Below are positions 24,202 to 31,176 of a stretch of 31,176 nucleotides of DNA, in pieces. Under the pieces are notes generated by a model. The model was not told the origin of the DNA, did not search any database, and was given only the letters and a program-made list of their open reading frames with translations. The position numbers and the translations under genes are program-made. The stretch is taken from positions 1-31,176 of the forward strand of contig CANRFX010000003.1 in NCBI GenBank assembly GCA_947629995.1, written 5' to 3'. This stretch comes from an uncultured Clostridia bacterium. Its GTDB lineage: Bacteria; Bacillota; Clostridia; TANB77; CAG-508. The first letter of the stretch is position 1. Every line of letters begins with the position of its first letter.

Positions 24202-25452
24202 TTAATCCAATTTATAAAATTTTTTATATAATTCTCTTGCTGTTTTTGGACAGTCAACTCCTGCTGAATCAGCATTTTTAACTGGTGCAAATTCTTCTTC
24301 TCTCTTTACTCTAAGGACTGCCATTTCATCTACTTCCCCAAAAGCATCAAATAAAAATGCTTCAAATTTATATGCATTTGGTGAATCAGGCTCTACTAAT
24401 TTTCCATCTTTATTAATGTATTTGGCTTTTTTGTATGCAATATGATATGGCAATGGATTTGCTCCCATCCTTTCAATTGCATCTATACTAAATAAATTGC
24501 ATAAAATATGAGATTCTCCATAAAGTAGTTCTCCATCATTATTTGTTGCTTCTGCCATCTCTTGTGTTATTTCAGAATATTCTATTACATTTGGCTTTCC
24601 ATTTCGTTTGCAAAATACCCCTACTTTTTCTTGCGGATTTGCTTTTACAACAGATTTGCAAGCAACTGTTACTCCTTTTTCAATAGCAATTCCCATTAAA
24701 ACAGGGTCTACCATTTTTACTAAACAATTGTCAACTCCACCGATAAATACCCACTTTATTCCCATTTCTCTCATTTTTTTAGTCATTCCAGTTTTTACAA
24801 GTGATTCATAAATTCCTCCATGTCCATCTGCTGCTTCTTTTATTAATCCATCTTCTCCTATTAAAATTTTTCCTTCTGTATCAACCATAGGTAACTCTCC
24901 TTGAATGAAGAAAAATATATTTTTATCTTTTTGGAATCCAAAACATTTATTTTTTTCAAAAAATTCAATTGTTTGCTTATTGTTTTCTTTACTTGTCATA
25001 ATAAACCATGGAATTATAACATTATATTTTTTCTCTTGCTCTTTTATATAGTCTCCTAATAGTTCAAATAGTGATTTATGAGATTCTAAACCAATATCGT
25101 ATGTCCCTTTTGGTCCATTGTGCCCTAACCTTGTACCTTGTCCTCCTGCCATTGTTACAACTGCTAATTTTCCTTGTTCTATTGCTTTCTCTCCTATATT
25201 TTCGTAATATTTATAATTTTCATATAATTTATATTTATCTAAATATTCCATTGGAGTTATTTCATCTTGATTTTGCTTTGTTTCTTTTTTAGTATTGTTG
25301 TATAAGTTTGCAATTAATTCAAAATTAATATTTTCTAATTGATTTAAAAATAATTTCTTTTTTTCTTCGTTTAATCTTTTATATTGTTCTTCTAAATGTT
25401 CTTGCCCATATTTCTTTAAAATATTTCGAATATCATCTATTTTATTGCTCAT
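24202..25452 (-). CDS. UDPGP-family UTP--sugar-1-phosphate uridylyltransferase
   Basis: 416 residues. It has the eukaryotic-type UDPGP/UAP nucleotide loop VVTMAGGQGTRLGHNGPKGT, then FIMTSKENN, FFIQGELPMVDTEGKI, GHGGIYESLV, WVFIGGVDNCLVKMVDPVLM and PLPYHIAYKKA. This family differs from bacterial GalU and makes UDP-glucose or UDP-N-acetylhexosamine; the sugar is not certain. Start ATG 25452 follows AAAGGAA. It is the first gene of an operon with the phosphohexomutase. Confidence 0.88.
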   Translation of the reverse strand: MSNKIDDIRNILKKYGQEHLEEQYKRLNEEKKKLFLNQLENINFELIANLYNNTKKETKQNQDEITPMEYLDKYKLYENYKYYENIGEKAIEQGKLAVVTMAGGQGTRLGHNGPKGTYDIGLESHKSLFELLGDYIKEQEKKYNVIIPWFIMTSKENNKQTIEFFEKNKCFGFQKDKNIFFFIQGELPMVDTEGKILIGEDGLIKEAADGHGGIYESLVKTGMTKKMREMGIKWVFIGGVDNCLVKMVDPVLMGIAIEKGVTVACKSVVKANPQEKVGVFCKRNGKPNVIEYSEITQEMAEATNNDGELLYGESHILCNLFSIDAIERMGANPLPYHIAYKKAKYINKDGKLVEPDSPNAYKFEAFLFDAFGEVDEMAVLRVKREEEFAPVKNADSAGVDCPKTARELYKKFYKLD

Positions 25453-25493
25453 AGTGATTTTCCTTTCTGTTTTATAATATATAATATGTAATA

Positions 25494-25518
25494 AAGATAG
25501 ATAAAATTTATCTATCTT
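25494..25518. terminator. Hairpin between the unknown gene and the UDPGP operon
   Basis: AAGATAGATAAA (25494-25505) is complementary to TTTATCTATCTT (25507-25518). It lies 50 bases after the stop of the 159-residue gene and 42 bases before the UDPGP start. The plus-strand tail is T-rich, the minus-strand tail less so, so it may be either a terminator or an operator. Confidence 0.5.
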
Positions 25519-25568
25519 ATTTTTATATACTATTTATATACTATTTTTAGAAATTTATCAACTATTTT

Positions 25569-26048
25569 TTATAATTTTTCTATGTCTTTTTCTCCTGTTG
25601 TACTTAAAATTTTATTATATTGTAACATTATTTGATCTAAATTTTCTCCTACCTCTTGTATATCATAACAATCTATGATTTTTAAATTTTTATTGTTTTG
25701 ATTTAAGCTCGCAATATTTTTATTTATTTGGTTAATATATTTTTCTTTTCCTTTTATAAAAACAGTGATCTTTTTATTTTCATTTATGTTTTCTTTTATT
25801 TTTTCAATTTTTTTTGTATCATCTTGTTTCCAATTTAATTTTAATATTTTACTCTTTTTATTTTCTTTTATATTTACTTTAGATAATAAATTTTTTATTG
25901 TATTTTCTAAATCATTTTCTGTTAATATAATAATTTCATTTTTGTTTTCTAAATTTTGGTCTATGTATGGTAAACTTACCATTTCAAAGTGATAATCACT
26001 TGCATAAAATGCACATATTTTTTCTTTTGTTATTTCGCCATTAATCAT
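25569..26048 (-). CDS. Hypothetical cytosolic protein
   Basis: 159 residues, unrecognised. It is very rich in Lys, Asn, Ile and Glu, with no membrane segment. It begins with IKEKICAFYASDYHFEMVSL-like content (residues 5-26) and alternates strands and helices (EIIILTENDLENTIKNLL, KITVFIKGKEKYINQINK, NLKIIDCYDI), a Rossmann-like pattern. Start ATG 26048 follows AAAGGAAG. It stands between spoIIR (divergent) and the UDP-sugar operon. Function unknown. Confidence 0.65.
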   Translation of the reverse strand: MINGEITKEKICAFYASDYHFEMVSLPYIDQNLENKNEIIILTENDLENTIKNLLSKVNIKENKKSKILKLNWKQDDTKKIEKIKENINENKKITVFIKGKEKYINQINKNIASLNQNNKNLKIIDCYDIQEVGENLDQIMLQYNKILSTTGEKDIEKL

Positions 26049-26103
26049 TTAAAAAACTTCCTTTCATTTATAAAATTATATAGAAATTGTGTTTTTTGAC
26101 TAC

Positions 26104-26118
26104 TGGTAAATTTTACCA
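26104..26118. repeat. Palindrome in divergent spoIIR promoter region
   Basis: TGGTAAA-T-TTTACCA, a 15-base near-perfect palindrome between the divergent 159-residue gene and spoIIR, sized like an operator for a dimeric regulator. Confidence 0.4.
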
Positions 26119-26195
26119 TTTCTTTACAAATATGTCAATAATATTTCAAATAAAATTCATCGCATTTTTCGACATTCAATTTTTATCCTTTTTTA

Positions 26196-26223
26196 GTATA
26201 AAATTTTCAAAATTGTTAATAAT
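26196..26223 (+). promoter_or_regulatory. Candidate sigma-F promoter of spoIIR
   Basis: GTATA (26196-26200), a 14-base spacer and GTTAATAAT (26215-26223), one mismatch from the -10 GGNNANAMT. spoIIR is a sigma-F target in Bacillus, which supports the reading. The spacer is one base short of the usual 15. Confidence 0.45.
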
Positions 26224-26269
26224 TAATTTAAAGAATATTTTTGAAATATTAATTATATGGAGGTAACAT

Positions 26270-26911
26270 ATGAAAAAAAATTTAAAAATGGTAATTATTT
26301 TAACTTTTCTCCTTTTACTGTATAGTTCTGTTTGTGCAGTATCTTATGCTCAGAGCATATCTTCTGATATTGCAGAAAGTGTTTTTAGGCTACATGTCAT
26401 TGCAAATAGCGATAGTAAAGAAGATCAAAATTTGAAATATATAGTCCGTGATAATTTAATAGAATATATGAATTCAATTTGTAACAATTGCTCATCAAAG
26501 CAAGAAGCCATTTCAATAGTTGAAAAAAATAAAGACATTTTTGAACAAATTGCAATTAATACTATTAAAGAACAAGGTTATTCTTATCCTGTAAAAATAA
26601 ATATTGGTAATTTTGAGTTTCCAACAAAAAATTATGGTGATATTTCTTTGCCAGCAGGTTTTTATGATGCCCTACGAGTTGAAATTGGAGAAGCAAAAGG
26701 TCAAAACTGGTGGTGTGTAATGTTTCCTCCATTATGTTTTGTAGATGTAACTTCTGGAATTGTTCCAGACGAATCCAAAGATTTAATGAAAGATAATTTA
26801 TCAGAAGAAGAATTCGCTCTTGTTTCTAAAAATTCTAGTTCTGATATTCAATTTAAATTTAAACTATTAGAAATATTTAATAATTTAGGACTAATAACTG
26901 CAAAAAAATAG
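26270..26911 (+). CDS. spoIIR: Stage II sporulation protein R
   Basis: 213 residues, the secreted forespore signal that activates SpoIIGA processing of pro-sigma-E in the mother cell. It has a signal peptide (KKNLKMVIILTFLLLLYSS, cleavage probably near AVSYAQS), then the family blocks VFRLHVIANSDSKEDQNLKY and VRDNLIEYMN, FPTKNYGDISLPAGFYDALR, and the C-terminal GQNWWCVMFPPLCFVD. Start ATG 26270 follows GGAGG. It precedes murA with its own transcription signals. Confidence 0.96.
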   Translation: MKKNLKMVIILTFLLLLYSSVCAVSYAQSISSDIAESVFRLHVIANSDSKEDQNLKYIVRDNLIEYMNSICNNCSSKQEAISIVEKNKDIFEQIAINTIKEQGYSYPVKINIGNFEFPTKNYGDISLPAGFYDALRVEIGEAKGQNWWCVMFPPLCFVDVTSGIVPDESKDLMKDNLSEEEFALVSKNSSSDIQFKFKLLEIFNNLGLITAKK

Positions 26912-26940
26912 TTGCAAACATTGAAAGTTTATGTTATATT
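26912..26940 (+). promoter_or_regulatory. murA promoter
   Basis: TTGCAA (26912-26917), a 17-base spacer and TATATT (26935-26940) with upstream TG, immediately after the spoIIR stop. Confidence 0.55.
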
Positions 26941-26949
26941 TTATTATGT

Positions 26950-26976
26950 AATAGAGTGTTATTATCACACTCTATT
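26950..26976 (+). terminator. Hairpin after spoIIR / in murA leader
   Basis: AATAGAGTGT (26950-26959) pairs with ACACTCTATT (26967-26976) across 7 bases, followed by TTAATG. It lies downstream of the predicted murA start site, so it either ends spoIIR transcripts or forms the first stem of the murA leader. Confidence 0.5.
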
Positions 26977-27008
26977 TTAATGTAATAATTTTAATTGGGG
27001 GTAATTTT

Positions 27009-28268
27009 TTGGAAAAACTAGTAATAAAAGGTCCAACACCTTTAAAAGGTGAAGTAACAATCAATGGTGCTAAAAATGCCGCTGTTGCAATTTTACCTGC
27101 AACTCTTTTAATTGATGGTACATGTACAATTGAAAATTTACCAAATATAAGTGATATAAAAATTTCGTGTGAAATATTAGAAAAATTAGGCGCAAAAATA
27201 ACCTGGAATGATAAAAATAGTATTACTATAGATACAACTCATATAAATACAACAAAAGCACCTTTAGATTTAACTAGCAAATTTAGAGCTTCTTACTATA
27301 TTATTGGTAGTATGCTAGGTAGAAAAGGAGAAATAGAAGTTGGTATGCCAGGCGGTTGTAAACTTGGTGCAAGACCAATTGATCAACATATAAAAGGCTT
27401 TGAAAGTTTAGGCGCTAATGTTACTGTTGAAAAAGGCACTATTTATGCAAAAGCAAAAAAATTAACAGGTAGCCAAATTTATATGGATATTGTATCTGTT
27501 GGTGCAACTATTAATGTTATGCTTGCAAGTGTTTTGGCAAAAGGTACAACTACAATTGATAATGCTGCAAAAGAACCTCATATTGTTGATGTTGCCAACT
27601 TCTTAAATACTATGGGTGCTGACATTAGAGGTGCTGGTACAGATGTTATTAAAATAAATGGAGTACCAAAATTACATGGAAACAGTACTTATTCTGTTGT
27701 TCCTGACCAAATTGAGGCAGGTACTTTTATGCTAGCTGCTGTTGCTACTAAAGGCGATTTAGTTATAAAAAATTGTATTACAAAACATTTGGAATCTATA
27801 ACAGCTAAAATTTTAGAAGTTGGTGGAAATGTAGAAGACAATATTGATAGCATTCACGTTTGGTGTAATAAAAGGCCAAATAAGGCAACAATTAAAACAT
27901 TACCATACCCAGGATTTCCAACAGATTTACAACCTCAAATGGGAGTAATTCTTGCTTTAGCAAATGGAAATAGTATGATTCATGAAAGTATTTGGGATTC
28001 TAGATTTCAATATACTGATGAATTAAATAAAATGGGAGCCAAAATAACAGCTCAAGGAAAATCTGCTTTTTTTGAAGGTGTTAAAAAATTAATAGGTGCT
28101 CCAGTATATTCTACTGATTTAAGAGCAGGTGCTGCACTTGTAATTGCTGGAACAGCTGCAGAAGGTATAACTGAAATTTATAATTTAGAACATATTGACC
28201 GCGGATATGAAAATATAGAAGAAAAATTTAGAAAAATCGGAGCAGATATCAAAAGAATATCAGAATAA
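27009..28268 (+). CDS. murA: UDP-N-acetylglucosamine 1-carboxyvinyltransferase
   Basis: 419 residues, first committed step of peptidoglycan synthesis, transferring enolpyruvate from PEP to UDP-GlcNAc (target of fosfomycin). It has INGAKNAAVAILPATLL (catalytic Lys), FRASYYIIGSMLGRKG, MPGGCKLGARPIDQHIKG with the Cys that fosfomycin alkylates, PDQIEAGTFMLAAVA and GFPTDLQPQMG. The start is TTG 27009, preceded by GGGGGT 7 bases away; no ATG gives the conserved N-terminus. It is followed by an MBL-fold gene 16 bases later. Confidence 0.97.
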   Translation: MEKLVIKGPTPLKGEVTINGAKNAAVAILPATLLIDGTCTIENLPNISDIKISCEILEKLGAKITWNDKNSITIDTTHINTTKAPLDLTSKFRASYYIIGSMLGRKGEIEVGMPGGCKLGARPIDQHIKGFESLGANVTVEKGTIYAKAKKLTGSQIYMDIVSVGATINVMLASVLAKGTTTIDNAAKEPHIVDVANFLNTMGADIRGAGTDVIKINGVPKLHGNSTYSVVPDQIEAGTFMLAAVATKGDLVIKNCITKHLESITAKILEVGGNVEDNIDSIHVWCNKRPNKATIKTLPYPGFPTDLQPQMGVILALANGNSMIHESIWDSRFQYTDELNKMGAKITAQGKSAFFEGVKKLIGAPVYSTDLRAGAALVIAGTAAEGITEIYNLEHIDRGYENIEEKFRKIGADIKRISE

Positions 28269-28284
28269 ACAAAGGGAAAATATT

Positions 28285-29076
28285 ATGTTGAATTTTTGTA
28301 GTTTGTATAGTGGAAGTAATGGAAATAGTTTATTAGTTGAAACAGAAAATACTAAAATATTAGTAGACGCTGGTGTTAGTAGTAAAAAAATTGAAAATGC
28401 TTTATCTGACATTAATATAGAGCCTTCGTCTTTAGATGGTATTTTAGTTACTCATGAACATATAGATCATGTACAAGGATTAGGAACTTTTTCAAAAAAG
28501 TTTGATATTCCTGTTTTTGTTAATCAAAAAACTTTAGATGCCATGCCAAAACAAAGGGATAAAATTGATTGTAAAAATATAAAAACTTTTGAAATTTCAG
28601 AAAAATTTTTTATTGGAGATTTAAATATTAAACCATTTTCTATCCCACATGATGCTGTTAATCCTTGTGGATTTAACATTTGGAAAGAAAACAAAAAAAT
28701 AAGTATTGCAACAGATATTGGTCATATGACAACAAATATTTTAAAGCAATTAGAAGAAAGTTTATTTATTATGCTAGAAGCAAACTATGATCCAGAAGTT
28801 TTACGATGCTCTTCTTATCCATTTAGTTTAAAATATAGAATTTCTGGACCAAATGGACATTTATCCAATGAAATGGCTGGTAAAACTATATGTCATTTAT
28901 TAGATTCTGGTTTAAAACAGGCTATGCTTGGACATTTAAGTAAAGAAAATAACTTTCCTGAACTTGCTTATCAAACTGTTATAAATGAACTAATGACCAA
29001 TAATTCATTCGATAAAAGTTCTTTGCAATTAAATGTGGCAAGCAGAGAAAAACATAGTAAATTAATTAATATTTAG
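28285..29076 (+). CDS. MBL-fold metallohydrolase, WalJ/YycJ type
   Basis: 263 residues. It has the N-terminal YSGSNGNSLLVETENTKILV and DAG motif, metal-binding THEHIDHVQG (HxHxDH), a further ligand His in SIPHDAVNPCGF, ATDIGHMT and LGHLSKENN. WalJ-type proteins are linked to coordinating cell division with DNA replication and act as nucleases; that assignment rests on the family. It is in the murA-walJ-rlmH gene order common in clostridia. Start ATG 28285 follows AAAGGGAA. Confidence 0.88.
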   Translation: MLNFCSLYSGSNGNSLLVETENTKILVDAGVSSKKIENALSDINIEPSSLDGILVTHEHIDHVQGLGTFSKKFDIPVFVNQKTLDAMPKQRDKIDCKNIKTFEISEKFFIGDLNIKPFSIPHDAVNPCGFNIWKENKKISIATDIGHMTTNILKQLEESLFIMLEANYDPEVLRCSSYPFSLKYRISGPNGHLSNEMAGKTICHLLDSGLKQAMLGHLSKENNFPELAYQTVINELMTNNSFDKSSLQLNVASREKHSKLINI

Positions 29077-29101
29077 ACGACGTATTTTAGTCGTCTATTT
29101 T
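29074..29101 (+). terminator. Hairpin overlapping the MBL-gene stop codon
   Basis: TAGACGAC (29074-29081, containing the stop codon) pairs with GTCGTCTA (29090-29097) across 8 bases, then TTTTA. The T run is weak, so readthrough into rlmH is expected. Confidence 0.6.
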
Positions 29102-29118
29102 AAAAGGAGTTTTGTTTT

Positions 29119-29598
29119 ATGTTGACAATTAAAATTATTTGCGTTGGTAAATTAAAAGAAGATTATTTAAAATCTGCTGTTCAAGAATATTCCAAGCGAT
29201 TATCTAAGTATTGTAAATTGGATATTGTGGAACTAACTGATGAAAAAATACCAGATAAATTAAATGAAAGTATTGCACAAGAAATTAAATTTAAAGAATG
29301 TGAAAATATTCTTCGCCATATAAAAAATGATTCTTATATTATAGCTTTAGATTTAAATGGTAAACAATATTCTTCTGAAGAGTTTTCAAAAAAATTAGAT
29401 AATATTTCTATGAAATCAAGTAATGTCACTTTTATAATAGGTGGTTCTTTAGGATTTAATAAACACTTATTAGATTTGTGTCACGAAAAAATCTGTTTTT
29501 CTAAAATGACTTTTCCTCATCAATTGATTAGAGTTTTTCTTTTAGAGCAAATTTTTAGGGCTTTTAAAATATCAAATGGCGAAACTTACCATAGATAA
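29119..29598 (+). CDS. rlmH: 23S rRNA pseudouridine(1915)-N3-methyltransferase
   Basis: 159 residues, SPOUT-class methyltransferase acting on m3Psi1915 of 23S rRNA in the 70S ribosome. It has IKIICVGKLKEDYLKSAVQE, SYIIALDLNGKQYSSEEF, TFIIGGSLGF (SAM knot) and MTFPHQLIRVFLLEQIFRAF with ...NGETYHR at the end, the invariant tail. Full length. Start ATG 29119 follows AAAGGAG. Confidence 0.97.
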   Translation: MLTIKIICVGKLKEDYLKSAVQEYSKRLSKYCKLDIVELTDEKIPDKLNESIAQEIKFKECENILRHIKNDSYIIALDLNGKQYSSEEFSKKLDNISMKSSNVTFIIGGSLGFNKHLLDLCHEKICFSKMTFPHQLIRVFLLEQIFRAFKISNGETYHR

Positions 29599-29610
29599 AT
29601 ATATATTGGT

Positions 29611-29727
29611 TTTGTAGAGAAAATACTGAAAGAAATTATATACAAAAAATATTTATAGGGGCGAACTTAAAAATTCATACAATTAATTGCACTTTTTCTA
29701 TAAAGGGGGATTTATTTTCTCTACAAA
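29611..29727 (-). ncRNA. Candidate structured RNA or small inverted-repeat element
   Basis: TTTGTAGAGAAAATA (29611-29625) and its exact complement (29713-29727) enclose 87 bases. Inside, TTTATAG and CTATAAA are complementary, and CAATTAATTG is a palindrome at the centre, giving nested stems. On minus it lies 115-230 bases downstream of a consensus promoter. The RNA reading is speculative; a mini-transposon remnant would look similar. Confidence 0.35.
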
Positions 29728-29848
29728 AATAAAAACTTAATTATGAAAAAATTTTTTGATTATTTCTTGACTTAAAATATAAATTATAACTTCTCTAATA
29801 ATTGAAAAAATTAATATGAATAATATAAATTTGATTATCATGTTTGTG

Positions 29849-29877
29849 ATTATATCCTAATTTTTTCCATTTGTCAA
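29849..29877 (-). promoter_or_regulatory. Consensus sigma-A promoter with no known gene downstream
   Basis: The minus strand has a perfect TTGACA (29877-29872), a 17-base spacer and a perfect TATAAT (29854-29849). It points away from spmB and into the 250-base gap. Confidence 0.75.
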
Positions 29878-29923
29878 CAAAAACTTTTTGACAAAGTTCG
29901 ACAAAAATCGTATTTATCAATTC

Positions 29924-30451
29924 TTATAACATAATTCTACATACTATAACACTTACTAAAATTCCTATTAAATCCGCTGTTAATGCTGCAAATAATATCC
30001 CTCTAGTCTTTTTTATTTTTACACAACTTGTATATACAGCAATTGTATAAATTGTCGTTTCTGTTGAACCCATAATTATAGATGCCATCATTCCAATTAC
30101 ATTATCAACTCCATAAGTTTTCATTATATCTACTGCAACTGCTGTTGCTCCACTTCCTGAAATTGGTCTTAACATTGCAAGTGGCATAAGTTCACTCGGA
30201 AAATGTATAACATTTAAAAGTGGTGTTATAAATCTAATTATTATATCTAAAATTCCAGAATCTTTTAGCGCACCAATTGCAATAAATAACCCTATTAGTG
30301 TTGGAAAAATACTTAAAACTATTTCTAATCCTTCTTTTGCTCCATCTAAAAAATCATCAAATACTTTGTTTTTTTCCATAGACGCATAAATAACAATTAT
30401 TAAAATAATAAGTGGCATTGCTAAATTTGATATAAAATTTACTATTTTCAT
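29924..30451 (-). CDS. spmB: Spore maturation protein B
   Basis: 175 residues, nucleoside-recognition (Gate) domain membrane protein that acts with SpmA in spore core dehydration. It has several membrane helices and the motifs FPTLIGLFIAIGALKDSGIL, RPISGSGATAVAVDIM and MGSTETTIYTIAVYTSCVKI. Start ATG 30451 follows AAGGAG, which is the end of the frame-shifted spmA, 6 bases after its stop. The length is normal. Confidence 0.95.
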   Translation of the reverse strand: MKIVNFISNLAMPLIILIIVIYASMEKNKVFDDFLDGAKEGLEIVLSIFPTLIGLFIAIGALKDSGILDIIIRFITPLLNVIHFPSELMPLAMLRPISGSGATAVAVDIMKTYGVDNVIGMMASIIMGSTETTIYTIAVYTSCVKIKKTRGILFAALTADLIGILVSVIVCRIML

Positions 30452-30457
30452 TATTTT

Positions 30458-31043
30458 CTACTCCTTTTTGCTGATTTTTATTAGTATTTTAGTGGCTATT
30501 ATTCCGCCCTACTGCTGCACATATTGTAGCAATCCAAACAGGAAAAATAATTTTAGTTGGATTGCTAGAACCTAATGAATTTCTAATAGCAATAACCGTT
30601 GTTGGTATTAGTTGAATTGATGCTGTATTAATAACTATAAACATCATCATGGAATTTGTTAAGGTATCTTTACTAGTGTTTTCTTTTTGCATAGATTTCA
30701 TGGCTTTTAAACCTAAAGGTGTTGCAGCATTTCCTAATCCTAAAATGTTTGCAATCATATTCATCGATATTTCTTTTTTTATCTGTTTATTTTTTTTAAT
30801 TTCTGGAAATAATAAATTAATAACAGGATTTAAAATTTTTACTAATTTATCAATTATTGTTGTTTTATTAGCAATTTGCATTATTCCATTCCATAAGCAT
30901 ATAGTTCCAAGTAAACTTATACATAAATTAATTGCATCACTGGTACTTGCAAAAATAGAAGAATTTAATTTTTCTAAATTACCAGAAAAAATTGCATACG
31001 AAAATGAAATTATTATAAATGCAGGCCATATCTTATTTAACAC
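30458..31043 (-). CDS. spmA: Spore maturation protein A, +1 frameshift at in-frame CGG
   Basis: 194 residues when the shift is applied, matching the family (about 196 in B. subtilis). It is a Gate-domain membrane protein partnering SpmB. Motifs: WPAFIIISFSYAIFSGN, GTICLWNGIMQIA, NMIANILGLGNAATPLGLKA and NTASIQLIPTTVIAIR. The first frame reads ATICAAVG, then CGG (30506-30504), and would stop at 30489. Skipping the C at 30506 gives GGIIATKILIKISKKE and a TAG at 30460-30458 that sits 6 bases before spmB, with AAGGAG in the last codons serving as the spmB ribosome site. Start GTG 31043 (5 bases after AGGTGA) is preferred over GTG 31052, which overlaps that site. Confidence 0.9.
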
Positions 31044-31095
31044 GTTTATCACCTAAATAATTTTATTCAAAACTTGACTTTTTATTACAATATAA

Positions 31096-31124
31096 TTGAC
31101 CAGTATTTTTATTTATGATATATT
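31096..31124 (+). promoter_or_regulatory. Promoter of the gene beginning at the right edge
   Basis: TTGACC (31096-31101), a 17-base spacer and TATATT (31119-31124) with TG upstream. A TTAAGGAGG follows before the start. Confidence 0.65.
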
Positions 31125-31171
31125 AATAAAGGATTGAATAAATAATAACATTTAAGGAGGATGATGATTAT

Positions 31172-31176
31172 ATGAA
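31172..31176 (+). CDS. Start of an unidentified gene, cut by the window edge
   Basis: ATGAA after AAGGAGG (spacing about 11 bases) and a good promoter. An earlier ATGATG at 31161 closes after four codons, so 31172 is the likely start. Only the first codon is visible. Confidence 0.4.

Larger units (their letters stand above)
29599..29923. other. Gene-poor gap between rlmH and spmB
   Basis: 325 bases. It holds the 15-bp inverted-repeat unit at 29611-29727, a perfect consensus promoter on minus (29849-29877), a 34-codon hydrophobic frame starting at ATG 29841 on minus, and TTTGTCAA/TTGACAAA hairpin arms around 29870-29897. No conserved protein is recognised. Confidence 0.5.

Noticed and set aside
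1..31176. Ordinary random sequencing indels as the whole explanation of the four frameshifts
   Set aside because: Random indels should fall at homopolymers and at any codon. All four are an extra C before an in-frame GGN, and no other gene in the window shows a break. A context-specific error is still possible, so this is set aside and not excluded.

Overview
The window is AT-rich (I would guess under 30% G+C) and carries spore genes: spoIIR, spmA-spmB, sleB-ypeB and an alpha/beta-type SASP. Together with the tadA-SRP RNA-dnaX-ybaB-recR order this points to an anaerobic endospore-forming Firmicute of the Clostridia, probably an uncultured gut lineage. No species can be named from the sequence alone.

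Layout: 1-1977 is the edge of a conjugative element (VirD4/TraG-type coupling protein and two small genes behind a consensus promoter). 2007-5732 holds a DnaJ-family protein, ddl, murF and a small SASP gene, all on the minus strand. 5849-7517 is a VanW-family wall protein on plus. 7519-9432 is the germination pair ypeB/sleB. 9560-10688 is a UgtP/MGDG-synthase-like glycosyltransferase, followed by a 0.48 kb palindromic repeat unit. 11169-15324 is recR, ybaB, dnaX, SRP RNA, a membrane-anchored unknown and tadA. 15394-16296 is dinD behind an SOS-box-like operator. 16466-21466 is a 5.0 kb integrated element (tyrosine integrase, PD-(D/E)xK-like protein, Ser/Thr kinase fusion, complete tRNA-Arg) that has split a chromosomal tRNA-Arg(CCU) in its anticodon loop. 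21657-26048 holds a TtcA-like PP-loop protein, a phosphohexomutase, a UDP-sugar pyrophosphorylase and an unknown. 26270-31043 holds spoIIR, murA, an MBL-fold protein, rlmH, a possible structured RNA, spmB and spmA.

The most striking observation spans the whole window. Four genes (coupling protein, sleB, the glycosyltransferase, spmA) are each broken by one extra base. In all four the break is exactly at an in-frame CGG codon, and skipping its C (reading C-GGN as +1, giving Gly) restores the full-length protein. I found no in-frame CGG in any other gene by hand scan, while about 26 CGG triplets occur out of frame in genes. This looks like systematic +1 frameshifting, or quadruplet decoding, at CGG in an organism where CGG is otherwise not used as a sense codon. 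The main alternative, a context-specific insertion error in the assembly, needs reads to exclude.

The second highlight is the 5 kb element. The ancestral tRNA-Arg(CCU) can be rebuilt exactly from the two flanks, and the element brings its own intact tRNA-Arg(CCU) as a replacement. Its cargo is a two-gene kinase/nuclease-like unit that could be an undescribed defence module.
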